DNA of 64,000 bases from Magnolia sinica (lineage: Eukaryota; Streptophyta; Magnoliopsida; Magnoliales; Magnoliaceae). This document shows positions 12,145 through 24,058 of the stretch, one piece after another. Numbering within the stretch: the stretch's first letter is position 1; each line of letters begins with the position of its first letter. The stretch covers positions 69,932,177 through 69,996,176 of the forward strand of contig NC_080582.1 of the NCBI RefSeq assembly GCF_029962835.1, written 5' to 3'. Under the pieces are notes generated by a model. It worked only from the letters and a program-made list of their open reading frames with translations. It was not told where the DNA came from and ran no database searches. The translations under genes and the position numbers were made by a program.

Positions 12145-12900
12145 GGCCTAACATTGATGAAAATAACCCCAGGGCCAAGGTATACTTAGGTTATAACCAA
12201 ATCAGGCCTCTCTCGATCTAACGGAGCACTTCCGGTGGTACTTTTTCCACGCGCGGTCGGACTTAAGCTCACTGACCATGGATCTAGGTCAGGCTGAGTT
12301 TTCGTACCGATCGGCTTTACAGATCAGCCGTGGCGGACCACACTCAATTCAATGGTCACCGAAACTCGATCAGGTCCACAAGCATTATGACATGCCTGGG
12401 CCATCTTCCCTGATCCGAGGGTGAAATTGGGTCAGAATCCAACAGTCAGATTGCTTAAAATCATCGCCCAAGCGATACGACTCAGATTTCAGAAAATCAT
12501 ATTTAATTTCTCACCATTCTCACACTCTTCACTCTGAACTCAATCAAATCGACCCAGGACATCATCTGTACTTGATTTTTGAGGTGATGGCCAAGTCCAA
12601 CATGGTGACCATAACTGTCTAAGTTCATCGCTATCGGACTTTCGACGCGCGGTCCAGGTCTGATCCAAAGCTTCTAAAAATTCTCAAGAGTAACTGGATT
12701 TAGCGTTGAATCCCAGATTTCAGAGTAACATAGCGCTAACGTTTCTACAAGTTTTGAGTCCTGCAGATCAATTTTAAAGTGATTGATGTTAATTTCACAA
12801 GCAATCGAGTTTAACGCTAATTAACCCATAATTAACTTCTAAGGGAAATAGAGGTAGTACTCGGGTCTTAGCACGAAATTTTCCGGGTCATTACAGAAAA

Positions 12901-13790
12901 CCAAGATCAATGTGCCTCAGTCATAAGATCTCTGCGCAACTAAGGAATATCTGGGACACATGATCGGCCTCTGAAGCGAAGTCCACCGTCAGAAATAATC
13001 ACCTAGCTACCTGACTCTCAGATGCTGCCTCAGCCATATAACTCTGCAATGACTCATCGACCTGCTAAGCCTCGACCACCCTTGTGACAAGAGAGGGTGA
13101 AATCGACATGCTCGATAACTGCACAATAAAATATTACAGGCCGAACTCAAAATCATACTCTGTTATGTCCTCGAGCATCCTCCACTCCTGGACCATCATA
13201 CACGCCACCAGGCCTCATGGCTGTCGACTAAGGGCATCTGTTACCACGTTCGCCTTGCCCAAGTGGTACTGAAGATCGAAATCATATCCTTCAAAAGCTC
13301 TATCCGGTGCCTCCGCCTCATGTTCAACTCAAACTGCGAGAGGAGGTACTTCAAGCTCTTGTGGTCAGAGAAGAGCTCGAACCTAACTCCATAGAGATAG
13401 TGCCTCCACACCTTCAGTATGAAGACAACTACAGCCAACTCCAAATCATGCGTGGGGTAGTTTAGCTCATGGACCTTGAGCTGACGAGACGCGAAGGCCA
13501 CTGGTCTCCCGTGCTGCATCAGGACAGCACCCAAACCAATATGCGAGGCATCAGTAAATACAATAAATCCATCACTCCTAAAGGGAAGAGTGAGGACAAG
13601 AGCGAACGTGAGACGATCCTTCAACTCCATAAATGCTCGCTCTCAGGCGTCGCTTCAAATAAACTATGCGCCCTTCCGAGTCAACCTGGTCAGCGGGGCT
13701 GCTATACGAGATAAGCCCTCAATGAAACACCGGTAATAGCCCGCCAAACTAAGCAAACTACGGATCTCGGATGCATTCGTGGGCTAGCCC
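12901..13790 (-). pseudogene. Ty3/gypsy RNase H domain, broken
   Basis: The open stretch 13241-13630 on the minus strand carries [50 protein letters not shown] and [20 protein letters not shown], the standard gypsy RNase H. The acidic positions in TDAS, the E of LELA and the D of SDHK are present. Sequence left of it to 12901 continues toward integrase with stops. The family degrades the RNA strand of RNA-DNA hybrids during reverse transcription. Confidence 0.85.
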
Positions 13791-14560
13791 CACTAACGCA
13801 CTGCATCAATCTTCGAAGGGTCCATTACAATGCCCTCCTTTGTCACCGCGTGACCGAGGAACTTCACCTCCTCCTACCAGAACTTGCACTTCTCCAGCTT
13901 CGCATACACCTGGTGTACACGGAGGGTCTGCAATGTAACCTCCAAATGCTGAATATGCTCCTCACAGGTCCTCGAATAAATCAGGATGTCATCGATGAAC
14001 ACCACAACAAACTGATCGAGATATGGGCGGAAGACCTTGTTCATCAACTGCATGAATACCGCGAGCGCATAGGTCAGTCCGAAGGACATGACCTAGAACT
14101 CAAAATGACCGTAGTGTGTCCTGAAGGTCGTCTTCGGAATGTCCTCCTCTCAAACCCGAATTTGATGATAACCGGAACATAGGTCAATCTTTAAAAAGAA
14201 CTATACACCCTGCAGCTGATCAAACAAATCATCAATCCTTGGGAGCGGGTACTTGTTATTGACCATGACTTTGTTAAGCTCGCGGTAGTCCATGCAAAGC
14301 CTCAGCGAGCCATCCTTCTTCTTCATGAAGAGTACCGGCGCTTCCTACGGTGAACTACTCGGACGGATAAAGCCTAACTTACGCAACTCTCCAACTACTT
14401 CTGCAGTTCCCGCAACTCTAACGGTGTCATACGATACGGGGCCTTCGAAATAGGCGTGGTACTAGGCACGAGATCAATCTGAAACTCAGTGTGTCGGCGA
14501 GGAGATAATCCCGAAATCTCTTGGAACACATTGGGAAAATTACAAACCACAGGCAACTGG
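13790..14560 (-). pseudogene. Ty3/gypsy reverse transcriptase, broken
   Basis: Reading on the minus strand, [20 protein letters not shown] and [14 protein letters not shown] start the domain, and stops interrupt it afterwards. Then come [53 protein letters not shown] and the catalytic segment [12 protein letters not shown]. The F/Y-x-DD aspartates are intact (FIDD), but several in-frame stops, for example before MSFGLT near 14089, disable the frame. The domain copies element RNA into DNA. Confidence 0.87.
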
Positions 14561-14717
14561 TCGATGCTCACAGTTATGGGCTCCTCTATGGCACACGACA
14601 TCATACAAGATAATGACTCTCATCTGGGCTCGGCAATGAACTGGAACTGCGGCAAGCTGGGTATATAGAATGTGACTGTCCTCACGGAGCAGTCAATATA
14701 GCATGGTACTTGGTAAA

Positions 14718-15293
14718 TTAATCCATGCCCAGGATGACATCGAACTTGGACATCGGCAATGCAAACAGATCAGCAAGCAAAAAGATATCCACAACTAGAA
14801 CAGGGCAAGATGAGCAAAATCGACCCAACACTGCAGTCTTTCCCAAGGGAGTCAATACTGACAGGCCCTCACGAGTAGACTTCAATGGCAAACCACTCGA
14901 TCGGCAGAAACTCTCGGCTACAAAGGAATGTGATACGCCAAAATCAAACAACACATGTGCAATGCATGTAGAGACTAAAAATATACCCTCGATGACCCTT
15001 GCAGATGACTGCGGATCCTGCTGAACTGCGTAAAACCTAGCTGAGCCAGCTGGGTAGGTGCCTGTCCCCTCTAAGCATGCTGCTGCTGCTGGTGTCATTG
15101 AGGCGGTGGAAATTGCTGCCTTTGTTATGGCCTTGGAGGCTGGTGCTGATGCTGCTGCTGAGGGGGCATCGTGGTAGGGGTTGCTATCACTACTGCTGTG
15201 GGGGTCTCTGCTGCTGCTGTGGTGGAGGCTGCTATGTACCTCTCGGCTGCTATTACTACTGGGGGCGGGGTAACTGCCACATAGGTGCCCCAT
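14718..15293 (-). pseudogene. Ty3/gypsy aspartic protease with altered active site
   Basis: A 191-codon open stretch on the minus strand starts within the gag zinc knuckle and runs through a Ser/Ala-rich linker into the protease. The flap and core are recognisable (ARVIEGIFLVSTCIAHVLF, then FDVILGMD at the end). The active-site signature, usually D-[ST]-G-A-S, reads DFGVS here, so the Ser/Thr after the catalytic Asp is Phe. The DVILGMD end, where RT normally begins, is intact. The family cleaves the Gag-Pol polyprotein. The substitution and the surrounding stops suggest loss of function. Confidence 0.8.
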
Positions 15294-16290
15294 CGCACCG
15301 CACCCAAAACAGGTGTCGATGAACTGCCTTGGAGGTGATGCTGGATGTGGTGCTGGGGCTAGAAAAGCTGGGTGACCTATGCACCTTTGCTGTGGTCAAC
15401 GCTGCTGGGAGTCACCAGAGGGAACCTGCCTCTTCCGGTCCCTCCTTTGACCGTGATCACTCTGAGAACCAGCCTACTCAGCCTAAAAAATTTAGGCCTT
15501 CCGTACCACCCCCTCAAAAGTTGGGAGCTCATGCCTAATAACACGACCTCAAAGACTGCGACGCAAGCCATCCTTAAATCGGTGGGCTCTCTGCTCCTCA
15601 TCATCTACCAGATATGGTGTAAATCTGGACAGTGCTACAAAACGAGCCGCATACTAAGCCACCGTCATATCACCCTGCACTAGGGCCTCAAACTCCAATG
15701 CTCATTGTCGTCGGATGTGATTGGGAAAATACTGTCAGTCAAACCGATCAAAAAAGTCCTCCCAGGTCCACTCAAAATCAGCACCTGCTGTTCGGGAGAC
15801 TGATGTCCACTAGTGCTCAACCTCACCCCAGAGAAGGAACACTACTAATCGAACTCGCTGCTAGGTCGTACATTCCATCGTATCAAATATCTTCTCCACA
15901 TCGAAGCGTCATTTCTCAGCTACTGTCGGGTCTGGCTCACCCTAGAAATATGGGGGATCGAGCTACCGGAACTCTCGAAGAAGGGCGCTTGCGCGCTCCT
16001 GCTGTACCTGGGCCGATGAAACAATGGGGTGCTTGCCCTGCCCTTGAAGGGCGACCGTCACAGCCTGTAACATCTACTGTAATTGGGAGGCACTTACGGT
16101 ACGGTTAAATCTGCACCGGTCTCTAGTAGAGGAGTGGCATCCTCAGGCTGGGGAGTGGGAATCTCTGGTGGAGTGGGGATCGTAGGTGGTAGGGTGGGAG
16201 TCACAGGTGGTGGAGCCGGAGTCTCAGGTGGTGGAGCGAGAGTCGATCGGGTCACTCACCTGGGCGACATGTCGTACATGAAAGAGTAAA
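15276..16290 (-). pseudogene. Ty3/gypsy gag with CCHC zinc knuckle, broken
   Basis: On the minus strand the retrotransposon gag core is readable in pieces around 15540-15960. It shows FDVEKIFDTMECTT, ADFEWTWEDFFDRFD, YFPNHIRRQ, ALEFEALVQGDMTVA, YAARFVALSRFTPYLVDDEE and QRAHRFKDGLRRSL, with several stops between them. Nearer the protease lies a Gln/Pro-rich stretch and a zinc knuckle at about 15276-15320 reading CFGCGAMGHLCGSYP. In a CX2CX4HX4C knuckle the last Cys falls at Tyr here. Gag would package element RNA. This copy cannot yield a full protein. Confidence 0.75.
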
Positions 16291-16427
16291 GGCGCCTATC
16301 AACTTTAAAAACTCTCAAAGGCACACACATTAAGGGTCTGTAATAAAAGATCACTGAGCTATCTGAACTCAGGACTTGATCATTTATAGTAGACATGTAA
16401 TATTGTTCTTAGTTATTCCCAAGTTAT

Positions 16428-16439
16428 GCTCTGATACCA
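16428..16439 (-). other. Primer-binding site for initiator Met-tRNA
   Basis: The minus strand reads TGGTATCAGAGC, the complement of the 3' end of plant initiator Met-tRNA. It begins 5 bases from the LTR boundary at 16445. It fixes the orientation of the inner gypsy element. Confidence 0.9.
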
Positions 16440-16444
16440 ACTTT

Positions 16445-19400
16445 TGTCATACCCCAAACTCGAAAACCGGGCTCACAAAATTTTTTATCGTTGAATTTAG
16501 CACCGACAGCCTCCTTAGAACCCCATTCTTGGCTCCAAGCGCCCATCCGCCAGGTTCCGATCCTGGGATGCTACGAAGAAGATTTTCAAAGTCAGTTTGA
16601 TTAGTAATAAGCATAACCAAAGGCATAACCCATAAGCAACAACAAAAACTCCATCACATTTTCACTATGATAAAAAATTTATAAGTACAAAGCACATAAA
16701 GGGAAATACAGTGATGATAGACAAAAGCTCTAAGATGATCTGCCACGCGCCCTAGCCCCAGCGCTGCTGCGATCCAACGTCACCTGCACGCAATGGTCGT
16801 GCATAAGCTTATGGAAAGCTTAGAGGGTGACGAAAGTGTGTGCGCAATGCAGTAATACAATTATGCAATATCAAAATAATTTGGAATGTGATGATGAATC
16901 CATTAATATTATTGGTCGTACCAAGGTCATGCGATGTAAGGCATAAATGATGTCGGCCATACCAAGGTCATACGATGCGAGATGTAATTCAAGCATACCA
17001 ATCCTCATCTAACTCCACATATCAATACAGCTCAACTCTGGAATATCACCGGGGTCTAGTGCACTCCAAACCAGATTGCCACCCCATCGCCTGCAATAAG
17101 GTGAGTAAAAGAGACTTCACTATCCGTCTGCTAATATCGGGCTTGACTCGTCGATAGCGGACCCATTCCTCGAGCTGGTCAAACTCAGCCTAGCTTTGCC
17201 CCCTCCTCTCGGGTGGGTAAGGCCGCACCCCCTTCTAACCGACCATGACACAGTGGAAAGCGCGGTCATCTGGTATTCGGCACTCGGCGCTCATGCATCC
17301 ACTCAGTTTAGACATTGGAGCAACTTTTTGGTACTATAAGGGTTTAGGGACTTTCACATAGGGATATCTATAGCACCCCATGTAGAATAAGATTTTCGGT
17401 GTCCAATCCTACTAACCATAATATGCCTGTGGAGGCTACAACCCCGATGTCACTAGGGCGTACAGTAACCATGTCACACAATGTAAAATGCATGAATCAC
17501 ACTATCCAGTCATGCAGCAATCATGTGCGTATCGTGCGCTCATGTAGGGCAACACCACCTATCAAGGAGCCCATAAACAACCTGCCCGAAGACATGCTAT
17601 GATCAGTCACTTCTCATATCAAGCATACATATGATGTGTATGAGCATGAATCATGGAACTATACTAAATATGTTATATGGCGATGGATTCTGTTCGTAAC
17701 GAAGATGGGCCTAGACGGCCTACACACTACAAGTATGGGCCTAACAAAGGGGCCCTCGAAAGAGTTACAATGTGGACATTTAACCATCATTGCTCTTGCA
17801 ATGTGGACGTTAAATCATCATTGCTCCCCAGGCATGATCGCCAAAAACATCATCACATACATCATGGTAGAATCTCACATCGCAATGGGCCTCATATACA
17901 TCACATTCGGCCCACACAAAGGCCTCACATACATCTCATTGGGCCTCATATACATCGAATGGGCCGATTGAATGGGTCGATCAAATAGGTCGAATCAAAT
18001 GGGCCGATTCAAATGGGCCGAATCATCTGGGCCGATCAAATGGGCCGATTCAAATGAGCCGAATCAAATGAGCCACACCAATGGGCTTCATGTGTATCAA
18101 TCGAGCCGCGTCAATGGGCCTCATGTATATCAAATCGAGCCGCGCCAATGGGCCTCATGTATATCAAATAGGGCCGCGCCAATGGGCCTCATGTATATCA
18201 AATTGGGCCGCACCAATGGGCCTTATATATATTAAATCGGGCTGCGCCAGTGGGCCTCATGTATATCAAATCGAGCCGCACCAACAGGCCTTATGTATAT
18301 CAAATCGGGCCGCGCCAATGGGCCTCATGTATATCAAATCGGGGCCACCCTTATGTATTTTTGAGATCCGACCTATTCATAAGTTATCATAGAGGTAGAT
18401 GAAGTGAAGACAAATATCAACTTAATTGGAAACTATTGTGGCCCTTAAAAGTTTGAACGATGGATGTCACTGTCCACTATTTAAATGGTGGGGTCCACTT
18501 AAACTTTAGATCTGACTCATCCTTGCACTCATGCCATACAATGATATCTCAAAATCTTTGGACGGTATGGATACAGTACATGCATCATGGTGGGCCCCAC
18601 CGTTCAAACAGTGGACGGTGTTGATAAGATACATACATCAATGCGGGGTATCCCCACACATGGGCCCCACGTAGGACCCACCACCATGTATATATCATAT
18701 AATATATATTATAATATATTATATTTATAATATATCTCACGTCCAGGCCCTGGACGGCCTAGACAGTCACATACGTTAGGGGTATCCCCACACGTGGGGT
18801 GGGTCCCACCATCACATGCATTAAGGTGTGGCCCATCCAATGGATGGATGACATGAATGGGTCCCACGGACCCTGGCTGACGTTGTAGCTACTGCTGCAC
18901 GTTACAGCTAAAAGAAGAGGTGGGTCCCACGTGCGGGCTGTAAGACCCGTGTCCTAATCCGTACTGTTCCGCAAGTGGCGACTACATCTCATTATCAGCT
19001 CACACTAATAGCTGATGTCCAGCGTCCTTGGACGCTGGATGGTATGGATACAACACAGACATCATGGTGGGTCCCACATAGACGTGGCCCACCTGATGAT
19101 ATAATATATTATAATATATTTATTATATTATATTAAAAGAAAGAAAAGGGGGTTAGTAGGGTGGTGCACTCCACCGCCAGTTCTTACTTCACTGTTAGCT
19201 ACACCCCACTATCAGTTAACACTTCACTATTAGCCACCTCCACTGACGGACGGTGTGGCATATACCTCATCAAGGTGGGTCCCGCATGGCCCACCTGTTT
19301 TGGATCAACCTGATACTTATGTTTCTCATCATCCATGCCAGATGGCCTGGATAAAACAGATGGACGGCCCCGATTAAAAGGCATGATCAAGGTAGGCCAC

Positions 19401-20294
19401 ACCGTTTTGGATGGGTGGATGGGGTGGATGATATCATGCATCAAGGTGGGCCACAAGCCATTATACAAGAGAGAGAGAGAGAGAGACACATGAGAAGGGG
19501 AGGGACCCCACCACTATGGGCCCTCCCTATACGATGCATACATCAAGTAGGTCCCACAACAAGTGGGCCCTCAAATTGAATTTAACGGTGGATCACCCAC
19601 CTTAGATCTTCTCTTCTTGGCTCCAATGGCTTCCTTTGCTCCTTGGCTTCGATCCCAACGGAAGATGATGGAGAATGAAGGGTTGAGATGGGAGATGAGA
19701 GGGTTAGGAAGTGGGCCACACAAAATTCTCTCATGGAGGTTGGGAGAGCTTGGACGTGGGATTTTTTTTGTGCTTTGGGTTGCTTGGAAAAGAAGGAAGA
19801 AATAAGAGAGAGAGGAGATGGGATGGAGTGATGGATGAGAGAGAGAGAGAGGGATGGGTTGTGTAAGAGTTTGTTGACTTTTAGGGTAGATTGTGTAAGA
19901 AGGGTATGGGTTGTGTAAGGGATTGTTGACTTATAGGTTACTTGGGGATGGGGTATGAGGTAATTTGTACTTAAACATGTACTTAACCCTTGATGGGATT
20001 GATTGATTGATTGAGGTGATATGTTGTAGAGATTCTCTTGGATTTTGCACGCACTGCGTTTTCCTTGAACTGAACGCAGGCTCACATCTCCTGGCCTGGG
20101 TATTGGACTGACCCGAGACGCGGCGACGGCGCGGTCGCTAGGGTACAAGTCTCAGATTGAGTTGACTCGGGTTGACAACATGTGACTCAAGGTCGCGCGC
20201 AAATGCTGGTTACAGGTCGCAGGTTACAGGAATTAAATAGGGAGGATCGCAGGAATTTGCGGAATGGTACGAACTAAGATATGGATCTTACACC
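16445..20294 (-). repeat. Right LTR (element 5' LTR) of the inner gypsy element
   Basis: On the plus strand it runs from TGTCATACCCC to GGATCTTACA, 3850 bp. It matches 5207-8447 along most of its length, with many substitutions, so the insertion is not recent. Against the left copy it has an additional 34 bp repeat unit. It also has a block at about 19299-19926 that the left copy lacks. That block includes a (GA)n run near 19470 and another near 19838-19850. Confidence 0.88.
18071..18341 (-). repeat. 34 bp tandem array, 8 units, right LTR
   Basis: Eight units fill 271 bases (one of 33 bp, seven of 34 bp). They have the same sequence as the seven-unit array at 6814-7050. The short GGGCCGAATCAAAT repeats sit directly to the left. 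Confidence 0.92.
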
Positions 20295-22518
20295 TATCAT
20301 GATGCATGTGTTCATCCATGCTGTCCACCATCCAAATATGAACGGTGGGACCCATGCAATGTATGTGTTATATCCAAACCGTCTAGATCATGGGGCCTAC
20401 CTTGATATATATGTGGCCCTTATTTGAGGCCCAATTTGATGTATATGTGGCCCATGTGGTGAGGCACAATGTGATGCATATATGGCCCTTGTTTGAGGCC
20501 CAATGAGATGTATGTGTGGCCTTTATGTGAGGCCCAATATGACGTATATGCGGCCCATTTGTTAAGGCCCAAAGTGATGTATGTGTGGCCCATGAGTGAG
20601 GCACAATGTGATACATATGTGGCCCATGAGTGAGGCCCATCATGGTGTACATTAGGCCCTTTATGTGATGCCCATTATGTTGTGTGTGAGGCCCTTGTGT
20701 AAGGTCATGGGCCCACTATGCGTTTGGCTCTATGTGGGTCACTCCTAGGGAGTAGTGTTGGTTAAATGTCCACATTAATGAACAATGATGTTTAAATGTC
20801 CACATTGTGACCTTCCCTTATGCCTTTGTTAGGCCCATTCTCATCTCCTCTAACTGGGTTGACCCAAATTGATAGGCCCCATTGATATTGCATGATTCAT
20901 TTATTCTTCTTGGGCTAACCCAAAATGTTGGGCCCCCATTGGTTGCCAGTAGGAATGTTTTGATTTTGGAGTCCATTTAGGACTCATTTGGGCCCCCCCA
21001 AGGCATCTAGCAGGCCATGTGATAGTATAGTGAAGGAAGCCCGTTCCAGATCCTCAGGATTGTAGGTAGGCCACCTAGGCCCAACCTTGATTTAAGGAGA
21101 GTTCATCCTCACCGTAGACGAAGGGATCCGTGCTATTGGAATTAGTATATCCACAGTTGAGGACTGACCCTCATGATTATGAATCTGCTATCCATCTATG
21201 TACCCCGCCCTGTATATATAGGCAGATTATCGATACCGGTTATCAATACCGATTATGAGTATATGACAGCATAGCATTATGATTCATGCCCATACTCATT
21301 ATCTGCATGACTGTTATGAGATGTGATTAACCATTACATATGCCATAGGTCAGGTTGTTTATGAGACTCTCTGATAGGCGGAGTCGCCCCACATGAGCCC
21401 ACGGCATGCGTAGGATTGATGCATGATTGGACTGTGTGACTCATGTATCTTACATTGTGTGTTGTGATTGTTGTACGCCCTAACGACATCAGGGCCACAA
21501 GCATATCGTGGATGACAGGTTTGGACACCAGAAATCTTCTCTTTACATGGGGGCGCGAAGGATGTCCCTGGGTGAAAGTCCCTAAACCTGACAGTACTAG
21601 AAAATGCTCCAACATCTAGACCGATTGGATATATGAGCGCATGAGGGCCGTATACCAGTATATCGCGTCTCCCACCGTGTTGTAGTCAATTGGGAGGGGG
21701 TGTGGCTTTATCCGCCTGAGTGAGGAGGGCTTTAAGTTAGGTTGAGTCTGACCAGCTCACAAGTAGGTCTGCTACGGATGAGCCGGGCCGATATTGGTAG
21801 GCGGGTAGTGAGGTCTCTTTCACTCACTTGGTTGCACGGCTTGGGAGGCGGCAGCTAGTGTGGAGTGTACTAGACCCCAGTGATATACATATTCCAAAGA
21901 TGAGTTGTACTGATATGTGGTCCCTGAGGAGGACTAGTATGCTTGAGTTGCATCTCACATATGACCCTGGCCATGTAGGCCTTGCATCACATAGCATTGG
22001 TATGGTCGATAGCATTCATGCCTTGCATCACATAGCCTTAGTACGACTGACTGCATTCATGCACTTATCAGTATGTTTCTGTATTACTCTGATACTATAT
22101 TCTCATATTACTACCTTGGGCACACACTCTCACCACCCTCTAAGCTTTCTATAAGCCTATGCATGATTAATGCATGCAAGTGACGCTAGAATGCAGCCGT
22201 ATCTTAGCAGGAGCAGGAGCGTGCAGTCTAGCTTCTGGAGTTTTATTATTATTATCATTGTATTTTCCTTTCTGCGCATTGTATCTTAAAGTTTTTTTTA
22301 TCATAGTAGACTTTTTTATGGTGTTCTGGTTATTGTTCGTGGGCTATACTTGTGGTTATGCTTACAAAATTATATTGAAAATCCTCCTTGTAGGATCACA
22401 AGATTGGAACCTGGTATATGGATGTCAGGAGCCGAGAATGGGGTACTATGAAAGCCGTCGGTGCCGGATTCAGCGATGAGAATTTTGTGAGTCCGATTTT
22501 CAAGTTTGGGGCGTGATA
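20295..22518 (+). repeat. 3' LTR of the outer gypsy element, second segment
   Basis: After the target duplication CCTAT, the array sequence of 4320-5190 resumes. From 20400 to 20700 there are diverged reverse-complement relatives of the 34 bp array (GATGTATATGTGGCCC-type units). From 21480 the sequence parallels 1-1098. It ends GGGGCGTGATA at 22518, a decayed TGACA terminus. The two pieces sum to about 4.36 kb, in line with the family's long LTRs. Confidence 0.78.
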
Positions 22519-23184
22519 ATCCCATTGATTGAATTTTTGGACATGGTCTAACAACAATTCTGCCGAATGGACGATGATTTGGAGCACTGGATTTTGGGCC
22601 TTCTTACTCCAAAATACGGATGGACGAATTGCAATTATTAAACCGTCTGGGAAAGAAAAGATCCCGGAGACATACCACAAAACACGTGCCTGGGATACAG
22701 GTCATGCAGCGAGTGGGGCTACCTTGTCTCATTAAAATCCATACTAGTCCGGTCATCATGTTGGTCACATGTGTGGTCTACCTATTGGGGATCACAAACA
22801 CGCGCACAATATCCGGATGCAGATTGTCTTTGCCAAGCCACGAGAAATACCTGTGGTTAGAAGCTGCGTAGGGGCATAGAGATTCCAGTGATGAATTCAC
22901 TCGGTACGTCAGTCTATAATAGGACATAGTCCAAAAATCAAGTGGGGCACACTGCATAAAACTTTGTGGGCCACAAAAATTTTGTATCAAGATGATATTT
23001 TTTCCTACTACTTATTTGAGTGGTAATAATTTATGAATGGTTTGCATGGCATATAAATGTCATAATTACCTCGAGGAAGACTTCAACAGTGGATGTTTTC
23101 ATTTTGCTGTGATGTTATAAACTGATGGATCCATTAAGTATGAATATAGTCATCGTATTTATGATTGGCAACATCTGATATACC
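22519..23184. other. Interval between elements, no gene seen
   Basis: No coding pattern is visible. From about 22915 to 23000 the reverse complement carries the AAATATCATCTTGATACAAA and GTGGCCCACAAAG blocks of the dispersed repeat seen at 31000-31290. The bases ATACC at 23180-23184 are the left target duplication of the copia element. Confidence 0.5.
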
Positions 23185-24047
23185 TGATGGGGATTTTCTC
23201 CTCATTGCTGGGTTCGATGAAATCGAACCAGTTTCGATATTATCGATAATTGCTGGATTTTTTACCGCTAGTCGCTGGATAGTTTTTTGGTCCTGTCGAT
23301 ATCATCGATGGACTTTAGATGATATCAAAGTCTGTCATCGAGAGACCTTCTATAATATCGATAATTGTTGGATTTTTCACCCCTGGTCGCTGGACAGTTT
23401 TTGGTCCTGTTTCGATATCATCAAAGGACCGTCGATGATATCGAAGGTTGTCATCGAGAGACCTTCGATATCATTGAAGAGCTCCATAAATGTGATTGTG
23501 GAAACGCAGATTTTACAAATTTTGTTTCCTATTTTGATTCTACCTCTTTCTATTTCTTATATAAAGGGGTGTATGCGGGATTGAGGTGTAATTTCAGGGT
23601 ATTCTAGGGTTTCCTAAAGCTTTATAAGGGTTTGCTAAAGGGCTTAGGGTTATTAAAGGTGAGAGAGAGAGAGAAAGAGAGAGGAAGCTTGTGGAAGGGA
23701 GGCAATGCTCGTAGAGGTGATCTATCATATCTCAATACTTCCACGTCCTCGTAATCGGTGAGATCTCTCCGTCTTCTTTGTTTCTCTTATTGTTTATCCA
23801 CTCCTGCGTGAGTGAAGAAGGTTTGATCCAAGCGGTGTGTGCTTGTGATCGGTTGTAATGTTCTGCTTTATAGTGAATTGTTGATCTGGTCGAGGTCCTG
23901 TGGTTTTTACTTCTTTGAGGGTTTTCCACATAAAAATCCCTGGTGTGGTGTGGTTTATGTTTTGATTTAGTTTATTGCATTATTATTCCATAATTCTGGT
24001 TTGTTTTGGAAGGCTAAATCCTAAGGTTTTGTGCAAGGCCCCCAACA
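23185..24047 (+). repeat. 5' LTR of the copia element
   Basis: It is 863 bp, starting TGATGGGGATTTTC and ending CCCAACA. It contains repeated ATCGAT-type palindromic stretches near 23237-23440 (GATATCATCGATGG-like), a (GA)n run near 23662-23680 and a TATATAA-type box near 23560. Confidence 0.9.
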
Positions 24048-24050
24048 AAG

Positions 24051-24058
24051 TGGTATCA
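24051..24058 (+). other. Truncated Met-tRNA primer-binding site of the copia element
   Basis: TGGTATCA lies 3 bases after the LTR end and is followed by TAAAC rather than GAGC. Pre-integrase coding sequence follows at once, so a deletion may have joined the primer site to codons far downstream. Confidence 0.6.

Larger units (their letters stand above)
9799..12895 (-). mobile_element. Solo LTR (family B), 3.1 kb, inserted in the gypsy pol
   Basis: On the plus strand it starts TGTAACGCCC and ends GGGTCATTACA, so both ends are TG...CA, and it is flanked by a perfect GAAAA duplication. It holds no coding sequence, primer site or polypurine tract, which fits a solo LTR left by LTR-LTR recombination. 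A second copy in the other orientation is at 24374 to about 27340; both share the CGTGCTAA block after the TGTAAYGACC start. It has a TATA box near 12136-12144 and a GA/CT-rich tract at 12061-12090 just downstream in its own orientation. A long non-autonomous element is the alternative. Confidence 0.85.
5207..20294 (-). mobile_element. Inner family A Ty3/gypsy element, 15.1 kb, minus strand
   Basis: The two LTRs (5207-8447 and 16445-20294) are direct repeats. The element reads on the minus strand: 5' LTR at the right, primer site at 16428-16439, gag, protease, RT, RNase H, integrase, polypurine tract at 8448-8463, and 3' LTR at the left. The Pol order of protease, RT, RNase H, integrase identifies Ty3/gypsy. 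The flanks are CTTAT at 5202-5206 and CCTAT at 20295-20299, a 5 bp target duplication with one transition. The sequence on both sides is the same LTR array, which confirms the insertion. Frameshifts, stops and the solo LTR at 9799-12895 show it is dead. Confidence 0.9.

Noticed and set aside
15077..15322. Plus-strand frames with Leu- and Gly-rich peptides
   Set aside because: They are antisense readings of the Gln/Pro-rich gag linker and zinc knuckle on the minus strand.
23237..23460. ATCGAT/GATATC palindromes as a protein-binding array
   Set aside because: They occur in both copia LTRs as diverged short repeats. A binding function cannot be supported from the sequence alone.
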